From positions 4,759,001 to 4,823,000 of the forward strand of contig NZ_CP010836.1 of the NCBI RefSeq assembly GCF_000935025.1: a stretch of DNA of 64,000 nucleotides, in the 5' to 3' direction. A program made the position numbers and the translations under genes. This DNA comes from Sphingomonas hengshuiensis. GTDB lineage: Bacteria > Pseudomonadota > Alphaproteobacteria > Sphingomonadales > Sphingomonadaceae. Under the pieces are notes generated by a model. That model was not told the origin of the DNA and did not search any database. It worked only from the letters and a program-made list of their open reading frames with translations. Position 1 is the stretch's first letter. Every line of letters begins with the position of its first letter. Shown here one piece after another: positions 9,107 to 17,263 of this stretch.

Positions 9107-9134
9107 GGCGGCGGGCGCAATCCGTGCCGCCGCC
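9107..9134 (+). terminator. GC-rich hairpin after the lipoprotein gene
   Basis: GGCGGCGG pairs with CCGCCGCC across a 12-base loop, 18 bases past the stop codon. No T-run follows, so it may stabilise the mRNA 3' end rather than terminate on its own. Confidence 0.35.
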
Positions 9135-9163
9135 CGCCCCGCTGTGCCTGCGAGGGACGGTCC

Positions 9164-9190
9164 CCTGACAGGATGACAAGAATCTGTCAC
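9164..9190 (+). promoter_or_regulatory. Candidate operator upstream of btaA (TGACA/TGTCA cluster)
   Basis: Within 24 bases there are two direct TGACA copies (9166 and 9174) and one inverted TGTCA (9185). The last two form TGACA-N6-TGTCA. The pentamer resembles a PhoB half-site, and phosphate-starvation control is known for bta genes in other alphaproteobacteria. However, a true Pho box has direct repeats 11 bp apart, which is not the case here. Treat this as a lead only. Confidence 0.25.
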
Positions 9191-9251
9191 AACCCCGGAC
9201 TATTCGCGGTCAACTCCCGCATGTCGTGGGCGTCTTGTCCAGGAGTCTCCC

Positions 9252-10496
9252 ATGCCTAGTATCGCCAAGACGCCGAAAAATGGCGCCGTGCGTGGCGCAG
9301 TGCATCGCCACGAGCATCTGACCAAGCAGGGGCTGTTGGAGCGCGCCTTCACCTTTGCGTTCCGCGGGCTGGTCTATGCCCAGATCTGGGAAGACCCCGA
9401 GATCGACATGGAGGCGCTGGAGATCACGCCGGACAGCCACGTCGTCACGATCGCGTCGGGCGGATGCAACGTCTATTCGTACCTGACCGCAAACCCGCGC
9501 AAGATTACCGCGGTCGACCTCAATCCCGCGCATATCGCGCTCAACAACCTCAAGCAGCAGGCGGCGCTGCACCTTCCCGATTATGCCGCGTTCCGGCGCT
9601 TCTTCGGCGAAGCCGACAGCGCGGAGAATATCGCGGCCTACAAGGCGTATATCCGCCCGCATCTCGACGCGACGTCGCGCGCCTATTGGGAGTCGCGCGA
9701 CCTTACGGGCCGCCGCCGGATCACGGGCTTTGCGCGGGGATTTTATCGCGAGGGGTTGCTGGGCAAGCTGATCGGGTTCGTCCATTTCATGGGGCGGCTG
9801 TACCGGATCGACCCGACGCAGATACTGAAGGCGCAGTCGATCGAGGAACAGCGCCAGATCTTCGAGACCAACTATGCGCCGTTCTTCGACAAGAAGGCGC
9901 TGCGCTGGCTGGTCGACCAGCCCGCCGCCTTGTTCGGCTTCGGCATCCCGCCTGCGCAATATGACCTGCTCAAGGCCGATGACAGCGCCGGGATCACCGG
10001 CGCGCTCAAGAGCCGGCTTCGCAAGCTGTCGTGCGATTTCGACATAAGGGACAATTTCTACGCCTGGCAGGCGTTCGGGCGCGGCTATGGCAAGCATGAG
10101 GATGCGCCGCTGCCGCCCTATCTCCAGCGCCGGCATTACGAGACGGTGCGCGCGCGCGCCGATCGCGTCGAGATCCGGCATACCAACTATGCCGATTATC
10201 TGGAGAGCATGCCCGCCCAGTCGCTCGACCGCTATATCCTGCTCGATGCGCAGGATTGGATGACCGACGAGCAGCTGACGCGCATTTGGAGCGAGATCAC
10301 CCGCACCGCAAAGCCCGGCGCGCGCGTGCTATATCGCACCGCGGCGATGCCGGACGTCGTCAAGGGGCACATACCCGCGACGCTGATGGACCAGTGGGAC
10401 TATGCCCCGCAGGACAAGCTCGACGACTGGACGCGGCGCGATCGGTCGTCGGTGTACGGCGCGACGCACGTCTGGACGCTGAAGCCGCACGCATGA
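9252..10496 (+). CDS. btaA: BtaA-like S-adenosylmethionine:diacylglycerol 3-amino-3-carboxypropyltransferase
   Basis: A 414-residue member of the DUF3419/BtaA family. BtaA moves the 3-amino-3-carboxypropyl group of S-adenosylmethionine onto diacylglycerol to give diacylglyceryl homoserine, the first step of betaine-lipid (DGTS) synthesis. Family features are QIWEDPEIDMEAL near residue 45 and a Rossmann-like SAM site (IASGGCNVYSYL, then ITAVDLNPAH). A later LDAQDWM sits near residue 335. AGGAG lies 6 bases before the ATG. The stop overlaps the start of btaB (ATGA), which strongly supports the pathway. It acts at the cytoplasmic membrane. Confidence 0.88.
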   Translation: MPSIAKTPKNGAVRGAVHRHEHLTKQGLLERAFTFAFRGLVYAQIWEDPEIDMEALEITPDSHVVTIASGGCNVYSYLTANPRKITAVDLNPAHIALNNLKQQAALHLPDYAAFRRFFGEADSAENIAAYKAYIRPHLDATSRAYWESRDLTGRRRITGFARGFYREGLLGKLIGFVHFMGRLYRIDPTQILKAQSIEEQRQIFETNYAPFFDKKALRWLVDQPAALFGFGIPPAQYDLLKADDSAGITGALKSRLRKLSCDFDIRDNFYAWQAFGRGYGKHEDAPLPPYLQRRHYETVRARADRVEIRHTNYADYLESMPAQSLDRYILLDAQDWMTDEQLTRIWSEITRTAKPGARVLYRTAAMPDVVKGHIPATLMDQWDYAPQDKLDDWTRRDRSSVYGATHVWTLKPHA

Positions 10497-11155
10497 GCAT
10501 CGCTGCGCAGGCGGGCGACCAGAAATCGCTGATGGACGATGTCTATGCGCTGCATCGGCATTTCTACGACTTCACGCGCAAATTCTATTTGCTGGGCCGA
10601 GACCGGCTGATCGGCGAACTGGCGCCGCCGCCGGGGGGAACCGTGCTCGAAGTGGGATGCGGCACGGCGCGCAACCTGATCGTCGCGGCGAAGCGCTGGC
10701 CCGAGGCGCGCTTCTATGGCTTCGACATCAGCGAGGCGATGCTCGACACCGCGCGCAAATCGGTGGCGAAGGCGGGGCTGGGCGACCGGATCACGCTGGC
10801 GCAGGGCGATGCGGGGGCGTTCGACGTGCGGGCATTGTTCGGGCTGGCACAGGTCGACCGCGTGTTCATGAGCTATACGCTGTCGATGATCCCGCCCTGG
10901 ATCGAGGCGATCGAGCAGGGCGCGCGGGTGCTGGCGCCGGGCGGGAGCCTGCACATCATCGATTTCGGGCAATATGAGCGGCTGCCCGCGCTGGCCAAGC
11001 GGCTGCACTTCAAGTCGCTCAACGACTTCCACGTATTCCCGCGGCGCGAGCTGCCTGCGGTGCTGAAGCGCGTGGCGGAGGCAGAAGGGCTGGCGATGGA
11101 CTTCACGCCGCTGTGGCGCGGCTATGCGTGGAGCGGGGGGCTGCGGCGCGGGTAG
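10493..11155 (+). CDS. btaB: BtaB-like SAM-dependent N-methyltransferase (betaine lipid)
   Basis: A 220-residue class I methyltransferase. VLEVGCGTARNLI is the SAM-binding motif I, followed by FYGFDISEAMLDTAR and later MSYTLSMIPPW. Overlap with btaA (ATGA) points to BtaB, which methylates the homoserine nitrogen three times to finish DGTS. The ATG at 10493 is chosen because of this overlap; the longer upstream frame lies inside btaA. Taken alone it could be any small-molecule methyltransferase, so the specific call rests on context. Confidence 0.85.
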   Translation: MSIAAQAGDQKSLMDDVYALHRHFYDFTRKFYLLGRDRLIGELAPPPGGTVLEVGCGTARNLIVAAKRWPEARFYGFDISEAMLDTARKSVAKAGLGDRITLAQGDAGAFDVRALFGLAQVDRVFMSYTLSMIPPWIEAIEQGARVLAPGGSLHIIDFGQYERLPALAKRLHFKSLNDFHVFPRRELPAVLKRVAEAEGLAMDFTPLWRGYAWSGGLRRG

Positions 11156-11435
11156 GGGTAGCCTTTACCCGAACCGTTTGCCCTGCTCCGGCCGCTCCGC
11201 CGACCCTGCGGGTGACGAGGGGATCGGCGTGGGGGCGGGGACGGCTGCGCCATCCTCTCCGCCCGGCCGCCTGGGCATCCAGGAGGGGCGCGGACTCAGT
11301 CCTTCCTGATCCTGCCACGAGGGCGAATCCTGTTTCGGCTTGCGAAGCCGATCCACCGGGGGTGCAGGGTCATGGGCAGGCATTGCGCAGACTCTCCCTA
11401 TACCGTGAGCGGATCGCGGCAGGCCAGTCGCCGCC
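11156..11435. other. Intergenic, no gene recognised
   Basis: Between the convergent ends of btaB and hemA. Open frames here (for example the complement of 11165-11383) are Pro/Arg-rich shadows with no convincing ribosome site. No clear terminator or repeat was seen. Confidence 0.5.
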
Positions 11436-12686
11436 TTACGCCGCCAGCCGCAATTCCAGCTCCAACCGGCCCCAGATCTCCACCAGCGCGTCCACCAGCT
11501 CGCGCATCATCGCTTCGCTATGCGCAGGGCCGGGGGTGAAGCGCAGGCGTTCGGTGCCGCGCGGGACGGTGGGGTAGTTGATCGGCTGGACGTACACGCC
11601 GTACTCGGCGAGCAGCACGTCGCTGATCTTCTTTGCCTTGACCGGATCGCCGACCATCAGCGGGACGATATGCGTCGTCGAGGGCAGCACCGGCAGCCCG
11701 GCATCGGCCATCAACGCTTTCAGCGTCGCCGCCGCCGCCTGCTGGCCCTCGCGCTCGACGTTCGAGCTCTTGAGGTGGCGCACGCTCGCCAGCACGCCCG
11801 CGACGAGCACCGGCGACAGCGAGGTGGTGAAGATGAAGCCGGGCGCATAGCTGCGGATCACGTCAATGATGACCTGGTCCGCGGCGATATAGCCGCCCAT
11901 CACCCCGAACGCCTTGCCCAGCGTGCCTTCGATGATGTTGATGCGATCGGCGACGCCGTCGCGCTCCGAAATGCCGCCGCCGCGCGCGCCGTACATGCCG
12001 ACGGCATGGACTTCGTCGAGATAGGTCAGCGCGTTATACTGGTCGGCCAGGTCGCAGATTTCGGCGATCGGGGCGATGTCTGCGTCCATCGAATAGACGC
12101 TTTCGAACGCGATCAGCTTTGGCGCGGCGGGATCGTCGGCGGCGAGCAGCTCTTCGAGATGCGCGAGGTCGTTGTGGCGGAACACGCGCTTCTCGCAGCC
12201 GGCATTGCGGATGCCCGCAATCATCGATGCGTGGTTCAACTCGTCCGAATAGACGATGCAGCCCGGCATCAGCTTGCCCAACGTCGCCAGCGTCGCTTCG
12301 TTCGACACATAGCCCGAGGTGAAGAGCAGCGCGCCTTCCTTGCCGTGCAGGTCGGCCAGTTCGGCCTCCAGCTCGATATGGTAATGCGTGTTGCCGCCGA
12401 TATTGCGCGTGCCGCCCGAGCCCGCGCCGACATCGTGCAGCGCCTCTTCCATCGCGGCGATCACCTTGGGATGCTGGCCCATGGCGAGATAGTCGTTCGA
12501 GCACCACACCGTGATCGGCTTCGGCCCGTTATGCCCGGCGAAGCAGCGCGCATTGGGATAGGCACCCTTGTTGCGCAGCACGTCGATGAACACGCGGTAT
12601 CGGCCTTCGGCGTGGAGCCGGTCGATCGCCTGGTTGAAAACCCGCGCATAGTCCATGGCGGGCGCCGCAATGTCCTTCGTATTCAT
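11436..12686 (-). CDS. hemA: 5-aminolevulinate synthase
   Basis: A 416-residue PLP enzyme that condenses glycine and succinyl-CoA to 5-aminolevulinate, the first step of heme synthesis in alphaproteobacteria. Seen in the sequence: [13 protein letters not shown], the glycine-rich block [27 protein letters not shown], and the PLP lysine in [13 protein letters not shown]. Length is typical (about 400-410). It is transcribed alone, away from the small gene at 12990. Its presence supports an alphaproteobacterial origin for the DNA. Confidence 0.97.
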   Translation of the reverse strand: MNTKDIAAPAMDYARVFNQAIDRLHAEGRYRVFIDVLRNKGAYPNARCFAGHNGPKPITVWCSNDYLAMGQHPKVIAAMEEALHDVGAGSGGTRNIGGNTHYHIELEAELADLHGKEGALLFTSGYVSNEATLATLGKLMPGCIVYSDELNHASMIAGIRNAGCEKRVFRHNDLAHLEELLAADDPAAPKLIAFESVYSMDADIAPIAEICDLADQYNALTYLDEVHAVGMYGARGGGISERDGVADRINIIEGTLGKAFGVMGGYIAADQVIIDVIRSYAPGFIFTTSLSPVLVAGVLASVRHLKSSNVEREGQQAAAATLKALMADAGLPVLPSTTHIVPLMVGDPVKAKKISDVLLAEYGVYVQPINYPTVPRGTERLRFTPGPAHSEAMMRELVDALVEIWGRLELELRLAA

Positions 12687-12989
12687 GGGCCTCCCCTACG
12701 CGCATCCGGCGAGTAATTCCAGACGGAGCCGCTAAGCAATTATCCCAATAGCATCGTGGCGGCACGCCAAAGCTGCTCCAGTCCGGGCGAAGCAGCGCGA
12801 GGACGACGCACCGGTTCGGTGAATCCGTGGCAAAGTCGCGCCAAATGGCGCGCGGACACCGTGGAATATGATCTGGATTAGGGCTTTGTCGGAAAAATGT
12901 GGTATGAAGTCAATATCGTAGGCGACTCAGGTTCAAGCGTGCCTGCGGCTGAGAGACCGCGTTCTCCCGCTTGTGGAACGGAGCGGCAT
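12687..12989. other. Divergent intergenic region (hemA / 55-residue protein)
   Basis: About 300 bases holding the promoters of hemA and of the small gene at 12990. An A-rich patch around 12890-12920 is the likeliest promoter area. No operator that can be named was found. Confidence 0.4.
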
Positions 12990-13157
12990 ATGACCAACCG
13001 AGACCTTGAATATTATCAGCGGCGCGAAGTGCAGGAGCGTTCGAACGCGGAACAAGCCGATGATAGCACGGCGCGCCGGGTGCACCAGGAAATGGCCGAA
13101 CGCTATTCGGCGAAGCTGCGCGACATGGCGCAGTCGATTCCCGAGGCCCGCGCCTAA
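12990..13157 (+). CDS. Small conserved charged protein, function unknown
   Basis: A 55-residue, Arg/Glu-rich protein (MTNRDLEYYQRREVQERS) with no Cys and no membrane segment, probably all helix. The ATG at 12990 follows GGAG by about 6 bases; the frame is open upstream to 12897 but without a ribosome site. Short proteins of this style, starting with a DLEYY-type motif, are common hypothetical proteins in sphingomonads (recollection, not searched). Its stop overlaps the murI stop by 4 bases in convergent orientation. Confidence 0.7.
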   Translation: MTNRDLEYYQRREVQERSNAEQADDSTARRVHQEMAERYSAKLRDMAQSIPEARA

Positions 13158-13978
13158 AGCGACTCCACGCTGGCCAGCCCGTAGCGCGCAAGAGCGGGCG
13201 CGAGCGTGGCGGTGCGGGCATCCAGCGCCGTGAACACCGCGCGCCCCGCCGGGCGCACTGCCGGCCAGACCTGGCCCGTCGTGAGATGGGCGATTCGCCG
13301 CGCAATCCCGGCCCCGCCATCGACGAACGTCAACGCGCGCGGCGCCGCAGCGGCGAGTTCGGCCTCCAGCAGCGGGAAATGGGTGCAGGCATTGACGACC
13401 ACGTCGAGCCGCTCACCGCCCTCCTGCCCCAGCAAACCATCGAGTACCGCCGCCAGCCGCCCCGGATCGGGCGCGACGCCGCCGAGCGACGCCTCTGCCA
13501 GCGCGACCAGTTCCGCCGAGCCGTGGCGCAGCACGCGGCAGTCGCCCGCAAAGCGCGCTGCCAGATCGTCGACATAAGGCTGGCGCACCGTCGCCTCCGT
13601 GCCGAGTACACCAATGACTCGCGTCCGGCTGAGCAGCGCGGCGGGCTTGATCGCGGGCACGGTGCCGACGATCGGAATGTCGAGCGCGGCGCGGACATGC
13701 TGGAGCGCGATCGTCGAGGCAGTGTTGCACGCGATGACGATGAGCCGCGGCGCGAATCGCTCGGCCAGCCGCCCGAGCAGCGCGGGCACGCGCGCGGCAA
13801 TCTCCGCCTCGCTGCGCGTGCCATAGGGAAAACCCGCCGAATCGGCGACATAGACCAAAGGCGCCTGGGGCAGCAGCCGCGCGGTCGGCGCGAGCACCGA
13901 CAGCCCGCCCATGCCCGAATCGAAAAACAGGATCGGGCGGGCATCGGATGCCGGGGCGGTGGTTTCGGGGATCGGCAT
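13154..13978 (-). CDS. murI: Glutamate racemase
   Basis: A 274-residue cofactor-independent racemase making D-glutamate for peptidoglycan. The two catalytic cysteines lie in VIACNTAST (near residue 84) and NACTHFPLL (near residue 197). The substrate-binding FFDSGMGGLSVL is near the start. Length is normal. It is divergent from plsY with about 50 bases between starts. Confidence 0.96.
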   Translation of the reverse strand: MPIPETTAPASDARPILFFDSGMGGLSVLAPTARLLPQAPLVYVADSAGFPYGTRSEAEIAARVPALLGRLAERFAPRLIVIACNTASTIALQHVRAALDIPIVGTVPAIKPAALLSRTRVIGVLGTEATVRQPYVDDLAARFAGDCRVLRHGSAELVALAEASLGGVAPDPGRLAAVLDGLLGQEGGERLDVVVNACTHFPLLEAELAAAAPRALTFVDGGAGIARRIAHLTTGQVWPAVRPAGRAVFTALDARTATLAPALARYGLASVESL

Positions 13979-14031
13979 TGTTGCACCCGCCTAATCGAGT
14001 CCCTAGCTTGCGCGCAACAGGGGGACGGAGC

Positions 14032-14634
14032 GTGGGCGACATCATCTGGGCCGGGCCGGTAGCGGCGCTTGTCCTGGGCTATCTTTTGGGTTCGATCCCG
14101 TTTGGCGTGCTGCTGACCCGCGCCGCCGGGGCGGGCGACCTGCGCCAGATCGGCTCGGGCAATATCGGCGCGACCAATGTGCTGCGCACCGGGCGCAAGG
14201 GGCTGGCGGCGGCGACGCTGCTGCTCGACATGGCCAAGGGCGCGGCGGCGGTGCTGATCGCCGAGGCGCTGTTCCCTGGAACTGCCGTGCTGGCCGGGCT
14301 CGGGGCGTTTTTCGGCCATTGCTATCCGGTGTGGTTGAAGTTTCGCGGGGGCAAGGGCGTCGCGACGCTGATGGGGATCGTCGTCGCGCTGCACTGGCCG
14401 TCGGGGCTGGTCTATGCCGCGGTCTGGCTGGGGGTGCTGGCCGGTCTGCGCATTTCGTCGCTCGCGGGCATGACCGCCGCGATCAGTGCGCCGGTGAGCG
14501 CCGCGTTCTTCGGGAAGATCGGGCTGGTGCCGCTGTTGCTCGCGCTCGCGCTGGTCGTGATCTGGAAGCATCGCGAGAATATCGAGCGGCTGCTGAGCGG
14601 GACCGAACCGCGCATCGGCAAGAAGCGTGGATGA
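14032..14634 (+). CDS. plsY: Glycerol-3-phosphate acyltransferase PlsY
   Basis: A 200-residue membrane enzyme that transfers an acyl group from acyl-phosphate to glycerol 3-phosphate, the first step of phospholipid synthesis. It has five or so hydrophobic segments. The three conserved loops are visible: LGSIPFGVLL, GSGNIGATNVLR, and HCYPVWLKFRGGKGVAT. A GTG start at 14032 is chosen, with GGGGA 6 bases upstream; the frame extends upstream only into murI. It overlaps dprA by 8 bases. Confidence 0.95.
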   Translation: MGDIIWAGPVAALVLGYLLGSIPFGVLLTRAAGAGDLRQIGSGNIGATNVLRTGRKGLAAATLLLDMAKGAAAVLIAEALFPGTAVLAGLGAFFGHCYPVWLKFRGGKGVATLMGIVVALHWPSGLVYAAVWLGVLAGLRISSLAGMTAAISAPVSAAFFGKIGLVPLLLALALVVIWKHRENIERLLSGTEPRIGKKRG

Positions 14635-15706
14635 CGCGCGTACGGCGCGGCTGCGGCTGCTCCGTTCGGCCAATGTCGGACCCGTCACCTATGCCCAGCT
14701 GATCGCGCGCTTCGGCACGGCGGAGGCGGCGCTGGAGGCCTTGCCGATGCTGGCGGCGCGCGGCGGCGGGCGGGCGCCGCGGATCGCCGATGCGGGCGCG
14801 GTCGCGCGCGAGATCGCGGCGGTCGAACGGCTGGGCGCGCGCTATCTGTTCAGCGACGATGCCGATTATCCCGCGTTGCTCGCCGAGACGGAGACTGCGC
14901 CGCCGGCGCTGATCGTGCGCGGGCTGATCGACCTGCTGGCGCGCAGTACGGTGGCGATCGTCGGCGCACGCAACGCCTCCGCCGCCGCCTGCCGCTTCGC
15001 GCGCCAGCTTGCACTGGGGCTCGGCGATGCGGGGGTGACGGTGGTGTCGGGCCTCGCACGCGGGATCGATACGGCGGCGCATGTCGGATCGCTGGGCAGC
15101 GGCACGGTGGGGGTGATCGCGAGCGGGATCGATATCGCTTTCCCGCCGGAAAATGCCGAATTGCAGGAGCGCGTGGCACGCGAGGGGCTGCTGCTCGCCG
15201 AACAGCCGCCGGGCACCGAGCCGCTGGCGCGCTTCTTCCCCTCGCGCAACCGGATCATCGCCGGGGTCGCGCTGGGGACCGTGGTGGTCGAGGCGGCACC
15301 GCGATCGGGCAGCCTGATCACCGCACGCATCGCCGCCGAGGCGGGGCGCGATGTGATGGCCGTCCCCGGATCGCCGCTCGATCCGCGCGCGCAGGGATGC
15401 AATTTGCTGATCCGCGAAGGCGCGACGCTGGTGCAGAATGCCGACGACGTGCTGGAGATGATCCGCCCGCTCGATCCGCGCGCGGTCCGCGCGCCCGGCG
15501 CGCGATGGGGCGGCCCCCCGCCGGAGGACGCCAGCGACGCCGATCGCCGCATCGTGACCGGGCTGCTGGGTCCGGTGCCGGTGGGCGTGGACGAGCTGAT
15601 CCGCCAGTCGCGGCTGGCGCCTGCGGTGGTGCAGACGGTGCTGCTCGAGCTGGAACTGGGCGGGCGGCTGGAGCGGCATGCGGGGGGGCGGGTGAGTTTG
15701 GGGTGA
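14627..15706 (+). CDS. dprA: DNA-processing protein DprA
   Basis: A 359-residue protein that loads RecA on incoming single-stranded DNA during natural transformation. An N-terminal SAM-like part is followed by the Rossmann fold: VAIVGARNASAAA, then VVSGLARGIDTAAH, FPSRNRIIAG and SGSLITARIA. The C-terminal 65 residues form the DprA winged helix. It is translationally coupled to plsY by an 8-base overlap. No other competence gene lies in the window. Confidence 0.95.
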   Translation: MDDARTARLRLLRSANVGPVTYAQLIARFGTAEAALEALPMLAARGGGRAPRIADAGAVAREIAAVERLGARYLFSDDADYPALLAETETAPPALIVRGLIDLLARSTVAIVGARNASAAACRFARQLALGLGDAGVTVVSGLARGIDTAAHVGSLGSGTVGVIASGIDIAFPPENAELQERVAREGLLLAEQPPGTEPLARFFPSRNRIIAGVALGTVVVEAAPRSGSLITARIAAEAGRDVMAVPGSPLDPRAQGCNLLIREGATLVQNADDVLEMIRPLDPRAVRAPGARWGGPPPEDASDADRRIVTGLLGPVPVGVDELIRQSRLAPAVVQTVLLELELGGRLERHAGGRVSLG

Positions 15707-15731
15707 GGTGAAAAGCTCGGGCCCCTCCATC

Positions 15732-15756
15732 GTCACCCCGGGCTTGACCCGGGGCC
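15732..15756 (+). repeat. Palindromic repeat C, copy 1 (left of GIY-YIG gene)
   Basis: GTCACCCCGGGCTTGACCC followed by GGGGCC. The core CCCCGGG-CTTGA-CCCGGGG is palindromic. The same 25 bases recur inverted at 16098-16122 and direct at 16136-16160. With the inverted copy it brackets the GIY-YIG gene. Confidence 0.85.
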
Positions 15757-15774
15757 CCGCTTACCTGCCCGACG

Positions 15775-16074
15775 TCACCGGATTTGGTCGTACAGGTCGC
15801 ACCACTCCGGGTTGGCGCGCTCGATCAGCGCGAATTTCCATTCCCGCCGCCAGCGTTTCAGGCGTTTCTCCTGGGCGATGCAGTCTGTGATCGACGGCGC
15901 GTGCTCGGCCCAGACAAGGCGGTTCAGGCCATATTGTTTGCAGAATTCGGAACCTTCGTCGCTGCGGTGCTGGTGCATCCGTTCTGCAAGATGCGCGGTG
16001 ACGCCGGCATACATCGTCCCCCGGTAGCGATTGGCCATGATGTAGACCCAGCCGCCTTGTTCCCCGTTTTCCAT
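15775..16074 (-). CDS. GIY-YIG family nuclease-like protein
   Basis: A 99-residue single-domain GIY-YIG protein. The GIY-like strand is GWVYIMA and the YIG-like strand is TMYAGVT. The catalytic Arg is in AERMHQHR, the metal-binding Glu in AQEKRLKRWRR, and the C-terminal LIERANPEW is typical of the small YhbQ/UPF0213 group. The ATG at 16074 is chosen. A longer frame to 16140 would read through the adjacent repeat, giving a repeat-derived leader (VTPGLTRGPA). The gene lies between inverted copies of repeat C, 18 bases from the left copy and 23 from the right. DNA cleavage is likely by family; the target is unknown. Confidence 0.88.
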   Translation of the reverse strand: MENGEQGGWVYIMANRYRGTMYAGVTAHLAERMHQHRSDEGSEFCKQYGLNRLVWAEHAPSITDCIAQEKRLKRWRREWKFALIERANPEWCDLYDQIR

Positions 16075-16090
16075 GAGCGTCGAGGATGAA

Positions 16091-16168
16091 GAAGCTGGGC
16101 CCCGGGTCAAGCCCGGGGTGACGTTAAAGGCTGTCGTCACCCCGGGCTTGACCCGGGGCCCAGCTTTC
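16091..16168. repeat. Long inverted repeat built from two head-to-head copies of repeat C
   Basis: The arm 16091-16122 and the arm 16136-16168 are near-perfect reverse complements over about 31 bases, with a 13-base loop (GTTAAAGGCTGTC). Each arm contains the palindrome CCCCGGG-N5-CCCGGGG and the extension AAGCTGGG / CCCAGCTT. It lies between the GIY-YIG start and the yghU promoter and could form a strong hairpin or cruciform. Confidence 0.85.
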
Positions 16169-16262
16169 TTCTTCGGTGGGCGCCGTCGCCCAATCGTAAC
16201 CTCCCACTGGCAACGCGCCCCCGGCCCCCTACATCGCGCCGACAGCTTCCCAGGAGACTCCC

Positions 16263-17162
16263 ATGGCCGACGCCCCCGATCCCGCGAACAATCAGCCCGC
16301 CGGCTATGTGCCGCCGAAGGTCTGGACCTGGGAGCCCGGCAATGGCGGTCAGTTCGCCAATATCAACCGCCCGACCTCCGGCGCGACGCATGACAAGCCG
16401 CTTCCGGTCGGCACGCACCCGCTGCAACTCTATTCGCTGGGCACGCCCAACGGGGTGAAGGTCACCATCCTGCTGGAAGAGCTGCTCGCCGCCGGCCATG
16501 CGGGGGCCGAATATGATGCATGGAAGATCAACATCGGCGAGGGCGACCAGTTCGGCAGCGGCTTTGTCGCAATCAATCCGAACTCGAAGATCCCGGCGCT
16601 GGTCGATCGCTCGGTCGATCCCGTCCAGCCGGTGTTCGAAAGCGGTGCGATCCTGATCTACCTCGCCGAGAAGTTCGGCGCCTTCCTGCCCACATCCGGG
16701 CCGCAGCGCGCTGCGACGCTGAGCTGGCTGATGTGGCAGATGGGCTCGGCGCCGTTCCTGGGCGGCGGCTTCGGCCATTTCTTCGCCTATGCCCCGATCA
16801 AGATCCAGTACGCGATCGATCGCTATGCGATGGAAGTGAAGCGCCAGCTCCATGTCCTCGACACGCATCTGGCTGGACACGAATATATGGCGGGCGACAC
16901 CTACACCATCGCCGACATCGCGATCTGGCCCTGGTATGGCGCAATCGCGCGGGGTGAGGCCTATCCGGGGTCCACCGAGTTCCTGAGTGTCCACGAATAC
17001 ACCCACTTCAATCGCTGGGTCGCGCAGGTCGGCGATCGCGAGGCGGTGCAGCGCGGGCGGCTTGTCAATCGCGGCATGGGGCCGGAGGACCAGCGCGTGC
17101 CCGAACGCCATGCGGCGAGCGACATCGATGCGGTGCGGGATCGGATGCGCGCTTCCGCCTGA
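16263..17162 (+). CDS. yghU: YghU-type glutathione S-transferase / disulfide-bond oxidoreductase
   Basis: A 299-residue cytoplasmic GST-fold protein of the YghU/Ure2p-like group, which reduces small disulfides using glutathione. An N-terminal extension (about 50 residues, YVPPKVWTWEPGNGGQFA) is typical of YghU. The thioredoxin-like domain follows (LYSLGTPNGVKVTILLEE, then NPNSKIPALVD and the glutathione-binding ESGAILIYLAEKFG). The helical domain contains GDTYTIADIAIWPW. AGGAG lies 6 bases before the ATG. It is monocistronic, with a hairpin downstream. Confidence 0.92.
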   Translation: MADAPDPANNQPAGYVPPKVWTWEPGNGGQFANINRPTSGATHDKPLPVGTHPLQLYSLGTPNGVKVTILLEELLAAGHAGAEYDAWKINIGEGDQFGSGFVAINPNSKIPALVDRSVDPVQPVFESGAILIYLAEKFGAFLPTSGPQRAATLSWLMWQMGSAPFLGGGFGHFFAYAPIKIQYAIDRYAMEVKRQLHVLDTHLAGHEYMAGDTYTIADIAIWPWYGAIARGEAYPGSTEFLSVHEYTHFNRWVAQVGDREAVQRGRLVNRGMGPEDQRVPERHAASDIDAVRDRMRASA

Positions 17163-17190
17163 TTGCCCTTTCCCGCTCGTGCTGCCATCC

Positions 17191-17218
17191 CGCCGCCGCT
17201 TGACTAGGGGCGGCGGCG
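17191..17218 (+). terminator. GC-rich hairpin between yghU and topA
   Basis: CGCCGCCGC pairs perfectly with GCGGCGGCG over a 10-base loop. There is no T-run. It may mark the end of yghU or act in the topA leader. Confidence 0.35.
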
Positions 17219-17263
17219 CTCCCCATCCTCGCACGCGTACACGTGAAGGACGATTTTACTTCC

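Noticed and set aside
9164..9190. Canonical Pho box before btaA
   Set aside because: Half-sites resemble PhoB pentamers but lack the 11-bp direct spacing; kept only as a weak regulatory lead.
17243..17263. Earlier GTG start for topA
   Set aside because: The family start MQLVIVESPAK is at 17264 and no ribosome site precedes 17243.
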